Positions 8,098 through 17,469 of a DNA stretch of 64,000 nt are shown piece by piece. The stretch is from NCBI GenBank assembly GCA_964408955.1, contig CAYPBK010000003.1, forward strand, positions 1-64,000, written 5' to 3'. This DNA is from JAAYKT01 sp964408955. Lineage in GTDB: Bacteria > Bacillota > Clostridia > Lutisporales > Lutisporaceae. Below the pieces are notes generated by a model, which was not told where the DNA came from, made no database searches, and saw only the letters and a list, made by a program, of their open reading frames with translations. The stretch's first letter is position 1. Each line of letters starts with the position of its first letter. Position numbers and translations under genes: made by a program.

Positions 8098-8423
8098 TGG
8101 CTGTAAATGAGTTCAATATAAGCATAACACCTAAAGAGGCTTATCACATATTAAATAATGAAGTAAAGGCCGAGCTGATATTTAAGGAAATTAAAAGTAC
8201 TGATGAAGGAAAAGAATATGCTGTCTTAGTATTTGAAAAATATTATTTCAGAGCTGAAAACAGAGCTGCTTTGACAATAATTATTGATAACATGGATGGT
8301 GTTTCTTCAGTGAAAGCTATAGCCGCCGGAAGTTCAAAAGGATTGTTTCTTAATTTTGATTGGGGAGCTGCTTATAGCTTTGCTGAGAGCGTAAAAGAAA
8401 TACTCAATAAATACATAATTTAA
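8097..8423 (+). CDS. DUF6054-like small protein
   Basis: A 108-residue soluble protein translated from an ATG overlapping the buk stop codon (TAATG), so it is translationally coupled to butyrate kinase. The sequence alternates short strands and helices (AVLVFEKYYFRAENRAALTIIIDN, then GSSKGLFLNFDWGAAYSFAESV) and looks like a compact alpha/beta domain of the small DUF6054 type found in clostridia. No catalytic motif is visible. Coupling suggests an accessory role with butyrate kinase but gives no proof. Confidence 0.6.
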   Translation: MAVNEFNISITPKEAYHILNNEVKAELIFKEIKSTDEGKEYAVLVFEKYYFRAENRAALTIIIDNMDGVSSVKAIAAGSSKGLFLNFDWGAAYSFAESVKEILNKYII

Positions 8424-8425
8424 TA

Positions 8426-8480
8426 TTGACAAACATGGTTAAAGTAGTTAGAATTCTAATTGTATGAATTCTAACTACTT
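8426..8480 (+). promoter_or_regulatory. MarR-MATE promoter with 15-bp palindromic operator
   Basis: TTGACA (8426-8431), a 17-nt spacer and TAGAAT (8449-8454) form the promoter. A perfect 15-bp inverted repeat, AAGTAGTTAGAATTC (8442-8456) and GAATTCTAACTACTT (8466-8480), covers the -10 box and start site and is followed by TTT. MarR proteins bind such palindromes as dimers, so autorepression is likely. As RNA the same repeat could also end transcripts from the buk operon. Confidence 0.75.
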
Positions 8481-8515
8481 TTTACATTTATAAAAGATTC
8501 AAAAGGGGAGGTACT

Positions 8516-8989
8516 ATGAGAGAAGAAAAACTAACAGAGCTTTTCTATTTTATGTATGAGTTTATGCCTTTATATCACCAAACTATGGGTAGCATATATA
8601 GGAAAGATTATGACATTGAACCCAGGCTTAATAAAAATCAGCAAAGGGCAATTTTTATAATTAAAAAACATGATAGGATTTCACCTTCAACCTTAGGTAA
8701 ATGTCTTGATATGCAAAAAGGTAGTCTAACAACCTTAATTGATTCATTAGAAAACCACAAATTGGTTGAAAGAGTGGGTGATAATAAGGACCGAAGAAGA
8801 CAATGGATATATTTGACGGAAGAAGGCGAAGAGTTTTTATCAGTTTTGGTTGAAAGGTTTAAGGAAGAGTTTATTTTATTGTTTGATGGAATAGAAGTCA
8901 ATGATATTGACAAAGCAGTTGATAGTTTTAATAATATAAAAAGTGTTTTAAAAAGAATAAAAGTGACAGGAGATGTACTATGCAAGTAA
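8516..8989 (+). CDS. MarR-family transcriptional regulator
   Basis: A 157-residue winged helix-turn-helix protein. The DNA-binding core is visible: LNKNQQRAIFIIKKHDRISPSTLGKCLDMQKGSLTTLIDSLENHKLVERV, followed by the wing GDNKDRRRQWIYLTEEGEEF. MarR dimers repress until a ligand or oxidant releases them. It overlaps the MATE transporter by 10 nt and lies just downstream of a palindrome covering its own promoter, the standard layout for a repressor controlling itself and an efflux pump. SD GGGGAGG precedes ATG 8516. Confidence 0.9.
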   Translation: MREEKLTELFYFMYEFMPLYHQTMGSIYRKDYDIEPRLNKNQQRAIFIIKKHDRISPSTLGKCLDMQKGSLTTLIDSLENHKLVERVGDNKDRRRQWIYLTEEGEEFLSVLVERFKEEFILLFDGIEVNDIDKAVDSFNNIKSVLKRIKVTGDVLCK

Positions 8990-10383
8990 CAGAAAGAGAC
9001 ATTTTATTAGGTGATAGTGAAATACCCAAACTTTTGTTGAAGTTTTCCTTGCCAGCTATTGTAGGAATGCTGGTAAATGCATTATATAATGTGGTTGATA
9101 TGATTTTTATTGGTCAAGGCGTAGGTCCTCTTGGGATAGCAGGGGTACGGATAGGATTCCCGATAATGGTTGTAAATATGGCTTTTTCTATGCTCTTTGG
9201 GATTGGCGCCAATTCTTTGATTTCCATTAGGTTGGGTCAAAAAAGACAAGATGAAGCTGAGCTTATCATGGCAAATGCAATGATAGTCATGATTTTGACG
9301 GCAGGATTAATATCCGTTGCTGGTCTTTTTTATCTGACTCCATTGTTAAAAATGTTTGGCGCCAGTGAAACTGTATTTCCCTATGCCAAGGATTATTTGA
9401 GCGTTATACTATACGGCACAATCTTTCAAGTTATCGGTATGGGTATGAATAATTTTATCAGAGGTGAAGGTAATCCTAAAATGGCGATGGTAACGATGCT
9501 TATCGGAGCTATTCTTAATACGATTTTGGATCCTATTTTTATTTTTGTTTTTAACTGGGGCATAAAAGGCGCAGCTCTTGCGACTATCCTTTCTATGGCT
9601 GTTTCTTCAGTATGGGTGCTTTATTATTTTATGTACGGCAACAGCTTATTGAAGATAAAAAAAGAAAATTTAAAAGTAAAGCCAAATATTATTAAATCTG
9701 TTGTAGCGATAGGTTTGGCACCTTTTTCTATGCAGATTGCAGGAAGTGTTCTCATTGTAATTATGAATAATAGTCTCAGCTACTATGGAGGGGATATTGC
9801 CGTTTCAGCAATGGCAGTAATAAATAATGTGGCAATGATGTTCATGATGACGGTTTTTGGTATTAATCAGGGCGCTCAACCTATAATAGGCTATAATTAT
9901 GGCGCAAAAAAATTTGACAGAGTTAAAGAAACACTAAAAATTGCAATTGGCTCTGCCTCCATTATCACTACTTTTGGCTTTATTATGACTAGAATATTTC
10001 CAAAACAAATAATAAGCATATTCAGTGATGATGTAAGCTTAGTTGAATTTGGCGCTCTAGGTCTAAAGAGATTTCTTATAGTCATGCCCATTATCGGTTT
10101 TCAGGTAGTTAGCTCTGCATATTTCCAAGCCGTAGGTAAACCAAAGCATTCAATCTTTTTAAGTTTATCACGCCAAGTGCTTATACTTATTCCGCTAGTA
10201 TTGATATTACCGAGGTTTATGGGTTTAAACGGTCTATTAACTGCCGGTCCCATATCTGATTTAACTGCTTCGGCTCTTACTGCAATCTTTTTGATAAGAG
10301 AATTAAAAAATCTTGACAAACAGTACGCAGAAAACGGAAGTGTGAAAACTGATCTGGCGAACTGGAATTATGATAGTAATTGA
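8980..10383 (+). CDS. MATE-family multidrug efflux transporter
   Basis: A 467-residue polytopic membrane protein with about 12 hydrophobic segments, the usual MATE length. Family marks include the N-terminal LLLKFSLPAIVGMLVNALYNVVDMIFIGQGVG, the central GEGNPKMAMVTMLIGAILNTILDPIFIF, and the second-half NQGAQPIIGYNYGAKKFDRVKE. MATE pumps expel cationic or aromatic compounds using Na+ or H+ gradients. It overlaps the MarR gene by 10 nt with its own SD AGGAGATG, so the two are co-transcribed and probably induced together. Confidence 0.92.
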   Translation: MQVTERDILLGDSEIPKLLLKFSLPAIVGMLVNALYNVVDMIFIGQGVGPLGIAGVRIGFPIMVVNMAFSMLFGIGANSLISIRLGQKRQDEAELIMANAMIVMILTAGLISVAGLFYLTPLLKMFGASETVFPYAKDYLSVILYGTIFQVIGMGMNNFIRGEGNPKMAMVTMLIGAILNTILDPIFIFVFNWGIKGAALATILSMAVSSVWVLYYFMYGNSLLKIKKENLKVKPNIIKSVVAIGLAPFSMQIAGSVLIVIMNNSLSYYGGDIAVSAMAVINNVAMMFMMTVFGINQGAQPIIGYNYGAKKFDRVKETLKIAIGSASIITTFGFIMTRIFPKQIISIFSDDVSLVEFGALGLKRFLIVMPIIGFQVVSSAYFQAVGKPKHSIFLSLSRQVLILIPLVLILPRFMGLNGLLTAGPISDLTASALTAIFLIRELKNLDKQYAENGSVKTDLANWNYDSN

Positions 10384-10503
10384 CAATAGATTACCAGGAT
10401 AATATAATGTAGAATGATAATGTATACAAAGCAGGATATAGTTAAGTGACTAAATTCAAAACACTTAAAAAGAATGGCAAATGGTATAAGGGAGGTTATG
10501 CTT

Positions 10504-11895
10504 TTGAAAACGGTTTCGATTAAAAGTCTATATAAGGATATTGATAGTATATCAGGTAATCATGTTTTAGTGGCAGGTTGGATTAGAACCTTAAGGGCTT
10601 CAAAAAATTTTGGTTTTATTGAAATTAATGATGGAAGCTATCTAAAAAACTTGCAGGTAGTTTTTGATGAGGGTTTAGACAATTTCAAAGAAATATCCAA
10701 ATTAAATATCAGCTCTGCAATTTATGTAGAAGGAAGATTAGAATTAACACCGGAGGCAAAACAGCCCTTTGAAATAAAGGCGGAAAAAATAATTGTCGAA
10801 GGAACCTCTACTTCTGATTTTCCGTTGCAAAAAAAGAGACATACTCTAGAATATTTAAGGAGTATAGCACATTTAAGGCCTAGAAGTAACACTTTTTCTG
10901 CTGTTTTTAGAGTGAGGTCGCTGGCGGCTTATGCTTTACACAGATTCTTTAATGAAAGAGGCTTTATTTATGTTCATGCGCCTATAATAACAGGCAGCGA
11001 TGCAGAAGGTGCCGGTGAAATGTTTAGGGTGACAACATTGGATTTGAACAATGTTCCTAAAAATGAAGAAGGAAAAATTGATGTCAGGAAGGATTTCTTT
11101 GGTAAGGAAACTAATCTAACTGTAAGCGGGCAATTAGAAGCAGAATGCTTTGCTTTAGCGTTTAGGGATACATATACATTTGGTCCTACATTTAGAGCTG
11201 AGAATTCTAATACTGCACGGCATGCCGCAGAGTTTTGGATGATTGAGCCGGAAATTGCTTTTGCAGAGCTCGAAGATAATATGCAGCTTGCAGAAGATAT
11301 GTTAAAATATGCCATCAACTACATTTTAGAAAATGCTCCTGAGGAAATGAAATTCTTTAACCAACATATTGATAAAACATTATTGGATAGGTTAAATAAT
11401 ATTGTCAGTTCAGATTTTGGAAGAATAACCTATACAGAAGCTGTTGAAATGTTGAAAAAATCCGGAAAGGAATTTGAATATCCCGTGGAATGGGGGATAG
11501 ATTTGCAAACAGAACATGAAAGGTACATTACTGAACAAATATACAATAAACCTGTATTCGTTATAGACTATCCAAAAGAAATAAAAGCTTTTTATATGCG
11601 CCTTAACGATGATAATAAGACTGTCGCGGCTATGGACCTTTTAGTACCGGGAGTAGGAGAAATTGTTGGAGGCAGCCAAAGGGAAGAAAGATATGATGTC
11701 CTTGAAAGAAGGATAGAAGAAATGGGACTTAATAAAGAAGATTATTGGTGGTATATGGAGCTTCGCAAATTTGGAGGCACCAAGCATGCCGGTTTCGGAC
11801 TGGGCTTTGAAAGAATGATTATGTACCTAACGGGGATGAGCAATATTAGAGATGTTATTCCATTTCCAAGAACCGTTGGTAATGCTGAATTTTGA
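10504..11895 (+). CDS. asnS: Asparaginyl-tRNA synthetase
   Basis: A class IIb aminoacyl-tRNA synthetase of 463 residues when started at TTG 10504. AGGGAGG (10489-10495) is 8 nt from that TTG but only 2 nt from ATG 10498 and lies within the coding stretch of the earlier ATG 10474, so TTG is preferred. The N-terminal OB fold reads VLVAGWIRTLRASKNFGFIEINDGS; motif 2 is FRAENSNTARHAAEFWMIEPE; motif 3 is GFGLGFERMIMYLTG. The PFPRTVGNAEF end suits AsnRS rather than AspRS. It charges tRNA-Asn with asparagine in the cytoplasm. No T-box is visible upstream. Confidence 0.93.
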   Translation: MKTVSIKSLYKDIDSISGNHVLVAGWIRTLRASKNFGFIEINDGSYLKNLQVVFDEGLDNFKEISKLNISSAIYVEGRLELTPEAKQPFEIKAEKIIVEGTSTSDFPLQKKRHTLEYLRSIAHLRPRSNTFSAVFRVRSLAAYALHRFFNERGFIYVHAPIITGSDAEGAGEMFRVTTLDLNNVPKNEEGKIDVRKDFFGKETNLTVSGQLEAECFALAFRDTYTFGPTFRAENSNTARHAAEFWMIEPEIAFAELEDNMQLAEDMLKYAINYILENAPEEMKFFNQHIDKTLLDRLNNIVSSDFGRITYTEAVEMLKKSGKEFEYPVEWGIDLQTEHERYITEQIYNKPVFVIDYPKEIKAFYMRLNDDNKTVAAMDLLVPGVGEIVGGSQREERYDVLERRIEEMGLNKEDYWWYMELRKFGGTKHAGFGLGFERMIMYLTGMSNIRDVIPFPRTVGNAEF

Positions 11896-11931
11896 TATAA
11901 TATTATAAATTATTTTTGGGGGATATGATAA

Positions 11932-12846
11932 ATGAGTGCAATACATCTTAGCAATATACAATTATTTGCTGATACGGTATCGCAATTATATATTGCTTTT
12001 TTTAAAAAGTTTCCACCCCTTAAAATACTGTTGATAAATATAATTCTAAATAGCTCCGGTAATTATGCCTGTTCTGTTATGGATGAAAAAGCTATAGTAG
12101 GAAACTATACTATATATTCAAGCAGCGAAGGAAATATTGTAAAAGACGGAATAGATAAGGAGATAGGCGTAAGCTTTAATATCCAAAAGTCTTTAATGGA
12201 AGATATTCTGTCAAATAAAGATATATATCTAAAAAGACCATACAAACTTCTAAAGTTAATACCTGGTATTTTTAGCTCAATATCTATAAAAAAAGCAAAG
12301 AAGAAAAAGAGTTACCTGGAAGGTGAAAAGGTAATATTAAGGCAAGGACATGATGGAGATATTTTTTACTTGGTTAATTGGTATAACGATACTGAGTTAA
12401 ATAAACTTGCGGGATGGACAGATAGGAGGCTTAGTGCGTCAGCAGTTAAGCAAAACCTCGCTAAAGGCTTTGGTTATGACCCAATGACTCTTATAATCGA
12501 AGTAAAGGACGGGAAGCCTATCGGAACTATACAATTGTATAAATTTGATGAATTAAATCAAAGCTGTGAATTGGGCATAAGAATAGGTGATAGGAATTAC
12601 TGGGGTAAAGGATATGGGGAAGACTCTATAAACACGATTTTAAAATATGCTTTTTACGATCTGGATGTCTATAGAGTGGCTCTCAAATTTTATGAATATA
12701 ATTCCAGGGCATCTTATTGTTATCTAAAATGTGGATTTAAATATGAAGGAAGAACGAGAAAATCAGCGATGATAGATAATAAGTATTATGATGAGATTAT
12801 AATGGGTATTTTAAAAAGTGATTTTTTAAATAGCAGCCGGGCCTAA
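11932..12846 (+). CDS. GNAT acetyltransferase with an N-terminal extension
   Basis: A 304-residue protein. The C-terminal half (about 130-295) is a GNAT domain of the RimJ/Acetyltransf_3 type: VILRQGHDGDIFYLVNWYND, IGTIQLYKFDE, the acetyl-CoA loop RNYWGKGYGEDSI, and KFYEYNSRASYCYLKCGFKYEG. The first 120 residues have no domain I recognise and contain a short hydrophobic segment near 30-40. The target (protein N-terminus or small molecule) cannot be read. It follows asnS by 36 nt and ends in a terminator shared with the opposite strand. Confidence 0.75.
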   Translation: MSAIHLSNIQLFADTVSQLYIAFFKKFPPLKILLINIILNSSGNYACSVMDEKAIVGNYTIYSSSEGNIVKDGIDKEIGVSFNIQKSLMEDILSNKDIYLKRPYKLLKLIPGIFSSISIKKAKKKKSYLEGEKVILRQGHDGDIFYLVNWYNDTELNKLAGWTDRRLSASAVKQNLAKGFGYDPMTLIIEVKDGKPIGTIQLYKFDELNQSCELGIRIGDRNYWGKGYGEDSINTILKYAFYDLDVYRVALKFYEYNSRASYCYLKCGFKYEGRTRKSAMIDNKYYDEIIMGILKSDFLNSSRA

Positions 12847-12856
12847 AGAGGCCCGG
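12837..12856. terminator. Bidirectional terminator
   Basis: CCGGGCCT (12837-12844), AAAG loop, AGGCCCGG (12849-12856) lies between the ends of two convergent genes and overlaps the last codons of the GNAT gene. Confidence 0.8.
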
Positions 12857-12860
12857 TTTA

Positions 12861-13028
12861 CTATCTTTTAATGTCGGTAATATCCTGAATATAGTCAGAT
12901 ACGCGGAAGAATACATTTCGCCCGGCTCTGCTCATTCTTTTCCTAAGCTTTCCGCTTACCATAGGTAAAAGCACCAAGCCGCCAAATGCGCCTAAGCCCA
13001 TTCTAATCATATTTCTTTTTCTTTGCAT
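12861..13028 (-). CDS. Small conserved-looking protein, 55 residues
   Basis: On the minus strand ATG 13028 to TAG 12861 encodes 55 residues: a basic N-terminus (MQRKRNMIRM), a short hydrophobic Gly-rich segment (GLGAFGGLVLLPMV), then a basic amphipathic tail with RKRMSRAGRNVFFRVSDYI. SD GGGGAG lies about 10 nt upstream and a strong terminator lies 4 nt after the stop. The composition fits a small membrane-associated protein. Family unknown to me. Confidence 0.65.
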   Translation of the reverse strand: MQRKRNMIRMGLGAFGGLVLLPMVSGKLRKRMSRAGRNVFFRVSDYIQDITDIKR

Positions 13029-13323
13029 TAACTAGTCACTCCCCTGGTTAAATTCGTTATTATAAATCTAGCTTTTGTTTTTTATGTTTAAAAAAAACAT
13101 GCAAAAAGTAGAATATTTTAAAAATGATACTATAAATTTTACGACTTACGCTGTACAATCTTATAAATTCTTTTTTTGTATTATTAGTATATGGCAGATA
13201 TAATAAGCCGTATAAAAATAACCGACAAAAAATTAAAAAAATAAGAGGATTATATATTATTATTATAGAATATAAGTGGATGGTGCTATAAGATGTCAAA
13301 TTAAAGATAAATAGGGTGATTCA

Positions 13324-15300
13324 ATGGAAACAGAGGGATTAAGCTTTTCACTGGATATCGGTACGAGATCCGTTGTCGGAATTGTCAGTACTCACCAGGA
13401 CGGGGCTATTAAAATTATTGATTATGAAATTGCGGAGCATAAGAAACGTTCAATGTATGACGGACAAATACATGATATTGAGTCTGTTATATATGCAGTT
13501 AAGGAAGTAAAGGACTGTCTTGAAAAAAGGTTGCAAGTTAAATTTAATAATGTTTCTATTGCGGCAGCCGGCAGAAGTTTAAAAACGGCTCGGGTTAAAG
13601 TAGAAAGAGATTTGGATAATCTTAGCTACGTTGATAAAGATGTCATAAACACTATGGAGATTGAAGCTGTCCAAAAAGCGCAAAAAGAGTCGGATAATCA
13701 TGAGGACGGTGCCGAATACTATTGTGTGGGTTATGCTGTTGTAAATTATTTTCTTAACGGCGCAGTGATTACAAAGCTTGAAGGCCATAGAGGTAACAGC
13801 ATTGGTGTTGAAGTAATTGCGACATTTCTTCCCAAAGTGGTTGTGGATAGCTTATACTTTGTGATAAACATGACTGGTTTAACTGTCAGCAGCATGACAT
13901 TGGAACCAATTGCCGCATTGAATGTATCAATTCAGGATAGTTTTAAGCTTTTAAACATTGCTTTGGTGGACATAGGTGCCGGCACATCCGATATAGCTTT
14001 GACAAAGGATGGGACTGTATTTGCTTTTGCAATGGCGCCAATAGCCGGTGATGAAATTACAGAAAGAATATCTCAAGATTATTTACTTGATTTTGATACT
14101 GCAGAAAGAGTAAAGAAATCTCTTTCAAAGGAGTCAATTATTGAATTTCAAGATATAATGGATTATAAGCAACAAATAGGTGCTGATATAATTCTGGAAA
14201 AAGCTATGGATTCTATAAAGGTACTTGCCAATGAAATAACCTCAAGGATATTGAAGTACAATGGCAAATCCCCCAGCGCTGTTTTTTTAATAGGGGGAGG
14301 CAGCTGCATACCAAATATATCTGATTTAATAGCTGATAATCTGAACATACCGAGGGAGAGAGTCGGAGTAAGGAAAACAGATATTATCAAAGATGTAATG
14401 TTTGATAACTCAAGCATGGAAGGACCTGAGTTTATTACCCCAATTGGTATTGCTGTATTAGCTAATGCAATAAAGGAAAGAGATTTTCTAACTGTAACTG
14501 TAAACAATAAAATTGTAAAGCTATTAAACGCTAAAAGGATTACGGTAGCAGACGCTTTAATATTTGTAGCTTATAACCCAAAGGACCTGATTGGACGAAG
14601 AGGATTAGACGTAAATTATATATTGAATGGTAAAGATCATATACAAAAAGGTGGTCTTGGTAAAGCTGCTATTATAAAAATAAATGGAGTCACAGGCAGT
14701 CTGGATACAAAAATAGAAAATGGTGATGAAATACAAATAGAGCCTTCAGTAGATGGTGAAAATGCCAGTTTAAAAATAGAAGAACTGCTCAATGAATTAC
14801 CATTTATTGAAGTAAGAATAAATGGTCTAGGTAAAGCTATCAGCCCTTTTATATCAGTCAATGGAAAGAAAAGTGATAATGCATACTATATCAAAGAGGG
14901 GGATGAAATCTTTTATAGTTTTCCTAATACAATTTCACAATTGATTGATTATTTATCCGTTTCCAAGGAAAACCTTGAGATATATATAAATGATGTTAAA
15001 GGCACTGAAGAGAGCAAGTTCTATATACAGGACAAAATAGAAATAAACAATATTGTTAAAACTGCTGAGGAAATAAAAGAAGAGCTTGAGAAAGATAAAA
15101 ATAGAATTATTATATGGGTTAATGATGAGGAAATTGAAATGCATGACAGAAAGGATTATATGTTTCTTGACATATTCAATTACATAGATTTTAATACTGA
15201 TAAAGCTCAAGGAGATTTGATTTTAAAAATTAACAACAGACCGGCTAACTACGCGGATGTAATTAACGACGGAGATAGAATAGAACTTAGGTGGATATGA
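13324..15300 (+). CDS. FtsA-like actin-fold ATPase with a C-terminal array of beta-rich repeats
   Basis: A 658-residue protein. Residues 1-390 follow FtsA: SLDIGTRSVVGIV (phosphate 1), the 1C/SHS2-type insertion around 30-110 ending AAAGRSLKT, ALVDIGAGTSDIALTKDG (phosphate 2, about 213-230) and FLIGGGSCIPN (adenosine loop, about 321-331). FtsA normally ends near 420 with a membrane-targeting amphipathic helix; here that is replaced by about 270 residues (390-658) with at least four short repeats of the form ING/VNG...NGDEI, resembling ubiquitin-like or ThiS-like folds. This is probably not the divisome FtsA but a clostridial paralogue. It precedes a VanW protein, suggesting an envelope role. 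Confidence 0.75.
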   Translation: METEGLSFSLDIGTRSVVGIVSTHQDGAIKIIDYEIAEHKKRSMYDGQIHDIESVIYAVKEVKDCLEKRLQVKFNNVSIAAAGRSLKTARVKVERDLDNLSYVDKDVINTMEIEAVQKAQKESDNHEDGAEYYCVGYAVVNYFLNGAVITKLEGHRGNSIGVEVIATFLPKVVVDSLYFVINMTGLTVSSMTLEPIAALNVSIQDSFKLLNIALVDIGAGTSDIALTKDGTVFAFAMAPIAGDEITERISQDYLLDFDTAERVKKSLSKESIIEFQDIMDYKQQIGADIILEKAMDSIKVLANEITSRILKYNGKSPSAVFLIGGGSCIPNISDLIADNLNIPRERVGVRKTDIIKDVMFDNSSMEGPEFITPIGIAVLANAIKERDFLTVTVNNKIVKLLNAKRITVADALIFVAYNPKDLIGRRGLDVNYILNGKDHIQKGGLGKAAIIKINGVTGSLDTKIENGDEIQIEPSVDGENASLKIEELLNELPFIEVRINGLGKAISPFISVNGKKSDNAYYIKEGDEIFYSFPNTISQLIDYLSVSKENLEIYINDVKGTEESKFYIQDKIEINNIVKTAEEIKEELEKDKNRIIIWVNDEEIEMHDRKDYMFLDIFNYIDFNTDKAQGDLILKINNRPANYADVINDGDRIELRWI

Positions 15301-15383
15301 ATATATTAGTAATAGATTTTAAGAAACTATAAATTGTATTAGCAGTCTAAATAAAAAAGCATTATTTTGGAGGAGGCATTAAT

Positions 15384-16766
15384 TTGAAAAAGGGTTTTCG
15401 ATGGGCATTAATTATTTTCTCAACTATATTAGCCTTTTCAATTTTTATATCAGGTTATATGATTCTATCTTCAAATAGAATACTTTCCAATACTTTTATA
15501 AATGAAGTAGATGTAAGCGGTCTTACAAAAGAAGAAGCTTCTGTAATTATAAACAAGACCTATGGTCTTGATATAAGGGATTTGGATATAATATTAGTGT
15601 GCGAAGATAAGGAGTGGAGTCTGAATCATAAAGATATAGGCTTTTCTTATAATTATGAAAAGGCTATTGATGAAGCATATAGTATTGGCAAAAGAGGTAA
15701 TATAGCTAAACGGTATTTTGATTCTTTAAATGCACGTTTGATCAGGCACGAAGTAGTTCTTGATTTTTCCTATGAAGAAGACAGTATTGTAAAAACAATT
15801 GAAAAGATAAGTGGGCAGGTTAATAGAAAGCCCGTTGATGCAACAATAAGACTTAAATCAGGGGAATTTGTCATTACACCGGATATTACAGGACTAAGCC
15901 TTATTAATAAAGAAGCAATTCAGTTAATAAAGGATAAAATAGAAAGCCATGATATATCAAGGACCGAATTACCAGTTGAAACAACTGAACCGGAGATAAA
16001 GAAATCAGATTTAGCAAATATCAGCGAAAAACTGGGTGAATACACAACAAGATTTGATGCCTCTAATACAAATAGGACTTATAATATTGCTCTTGCAACG
16101 AAAAGTGTCACTGATGTGCTTTTAAGACCCGGTGCAGTTTTTTCATTAAATGACATTATCGGTTCAAGGCTTGCGGAAAAAGGCTATAGAATGGCAAAGG
16201 TTATTATTAACAATGAATATGTTGACGGGATTGGAGGAGGTTTATGCCAAATATCGACTACATTATATAATGCGGCGTTATTATCTAATCTTAAAATTGT
16301 AGAAAGAAGGAACCACTCTCTTCCGTCGGACTATGTCGGCTTGGGAAGAGATGCCACAATCTCCGGAGATTATATAGATATGAAATTTGAAAACAATAGC
16401 GCCTATCCTATCTATATATTCGGTGAGGTAAAGGGCAATAAAGTAACTTTCAGTATATATGGTAAGAAAGAAAATCCAAACAGAACCATTGAAATCAGAA
16501 CAAGTGTTATAAAAAAAATTGAACCTCAGTTAAAAGAAATATATGACGATGAGCTTACTGTTGGTACAGAAGTAATAGAAAAGGATCCTAAAACCGGATA
16601 TGTTGTAAAAAGCTACAGAGTAGTATTAGAAAATGGTAAGGAGGTGTTTGTGGAGCCTTTATATACTGATACTTATAGAGTTTCAGACGGAATAAAAAGA
16701 ATAGGAACAAAGCCCTTAGATATAGTGGAAGAATATGAAAATGCAAATGAAGAATTGAATGAATAA
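15384..16766 (+). CDS. VanW-family exported protein
   Basis: A 460-residue protein with one N-terminal transmembrane segment (about 8-28), a peptidoglycan-binding-like region (VDVSGLTKEEASVIINKTY, repeated more weakly later), and a VanW domain at about 215-345 (FSLNDIIGSRLAEKGYRMAK, then GIGGGLCQISTTLYNAAL and RNHSLPSDYVGLGRDAT). This architecture matches YoaR-type VanW proteins. VanW is a cell-wall-associated domain that accompanies some vancomycin-resistance clusters; its reaction is unknown and its presence here does not imply resistance. Start TTG 15384 has SD GGAGGAGG. Confidence 0.85.
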   Translation: MKKGFRWALIIFSTILAFSIFISGYMILSSNRILSNTFINEVDVSGLTKEEASVIINKTYGLDIRDLDIILVCEDKEWSLNHKDIGFSYNYEKAIDEAYSIGKRGNIAKRYFDSLNARLIRHEVVLDFSYEEDSIVKTIEKISGQVNRKPVDATIRLKSGEFVITPDITGLSLINKEAIQLIKDKIESHDISRTELPVETTEPEIKKSDLANISEKLGEYTTRFDASNTNRTYNIALATKSVTDVLLRPGAVFSLNDIIGSRLAEKGYRMAKVIINNEYVDGIGGGLCQISTTLYNAALLSNLKIVERRNHSLPSDYVGLGRDATISGDYIDMKFENNSAYPIYIFGEVKGNKVTFSIYGKKENPNRTIEIRTSVIKKIEPQLKEIYDDELTVGTEVIEKDPKTGYVVKSYRVVLENGKEVFVEPLYTDTYRVSDGIKRIGTKPLDIVEEYENANEELNE

Positions 16767-16781
16767 TAATGGAGATAAGAA

Positions 16782-17459
16782 ATGGATGATATTTTTTATA
16801 AAAAGAATTTAGTTTGCCCCATATGCTCTCTAAAGTTTTCTTCTTTAAAAATTAAAACAAAATCGATTAAGGCTCAAGGGAAAGATGAGGATTTTTGTGT
16901 TTATTATAAAAATGAAAATCCAATGTTTTACGAAATATTTATATGCCCCGGCTGTGGTTACGGAGCTTCAGAAAATTCCTTTAATGATATAGGAGCTTCT
17001 GAAAAAGAAGAATTGACTAAAAACTTTTTAGGTAGAGAAATTGGTAGAGATTTTTGTGATGTAAGAGATCATAAGGATGCGTTGGATAGCTTTAAAATTG
17101 CTTTGTTTACTGCTGGTTTAAAAAAAGCAAGGCCTAGCATTATTGGAGGATTGGCTTTAAAAACAGCTTGGATGTATAGATATATAAAGGACGAGGCTGA
17201 GTTTTATTTTCTGGAAATGGCATTAGAAAACTATAAAGCAGCTTACGATAATGAAAGCTTTGACGGCAATGGGATGGATATATTGACTGTAATTTATTTA
17301 ATCGGCGAAATTTCAAGAAGATTAGGGCTTTATGAGGAAGCAATAATATGGTTTAATAGACTTATAAGTCATCCTGATAAAGACAAAAACCCTCGGATAG
17401 AGAAGTTTGCAAGGGAACAGTGGAGAAAGACAAGAGAAGAAATGAAATCAGTTAAATGA
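16782..17459 (+). CDS. DUF2225 family protein
   Basis: A 225-residue cytosolic protein. The N-terminus carries two CxxC pairs, VCPICSLKF and ICPGCGYGAS, forming a probable zinc ribbon. The remainder is helical with TPR-like pairs (AFKIALFTAGLKKARPSIIGGLALKTAWMYRYI, GEISRRLGLYEEAIIWFNRLI). This combination defines DUF2225, a clostridial family of unknown function. It begins 15 nt after the VanW gene with SD GGAGAT, so the FtsA-like, VanW and DUF2225 genes may form one operon. Confidence 0.8.
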   Translation: MDDIFYKKNLVCPICSLKFSSLKIKTKSIKAQGKDEDFCVYYKNENPMFYEIFICPGCGYGASENSFNDIGASEKEELTKNFLGREIGRDFCDVRDHKDALDSFKIALFTAGLKKARPSIIGGLALKTAWMYRYIKDEAEFYFLEMALENYKAAYDNESFDGNGMDILTVIYLIGEISRRLGLYEEAIIWFNRLISHPDKDKNPRIEKFAREQWRKTREEMKSVK

Positions 17460-17469
17460 TTCAATTCCT

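Noticed and set aside
15384..16766. Vancomycin resistance locus
   Set aside because: VanW domains occur broadly in Firmicutes and no vanH/A/X-type genes are present.
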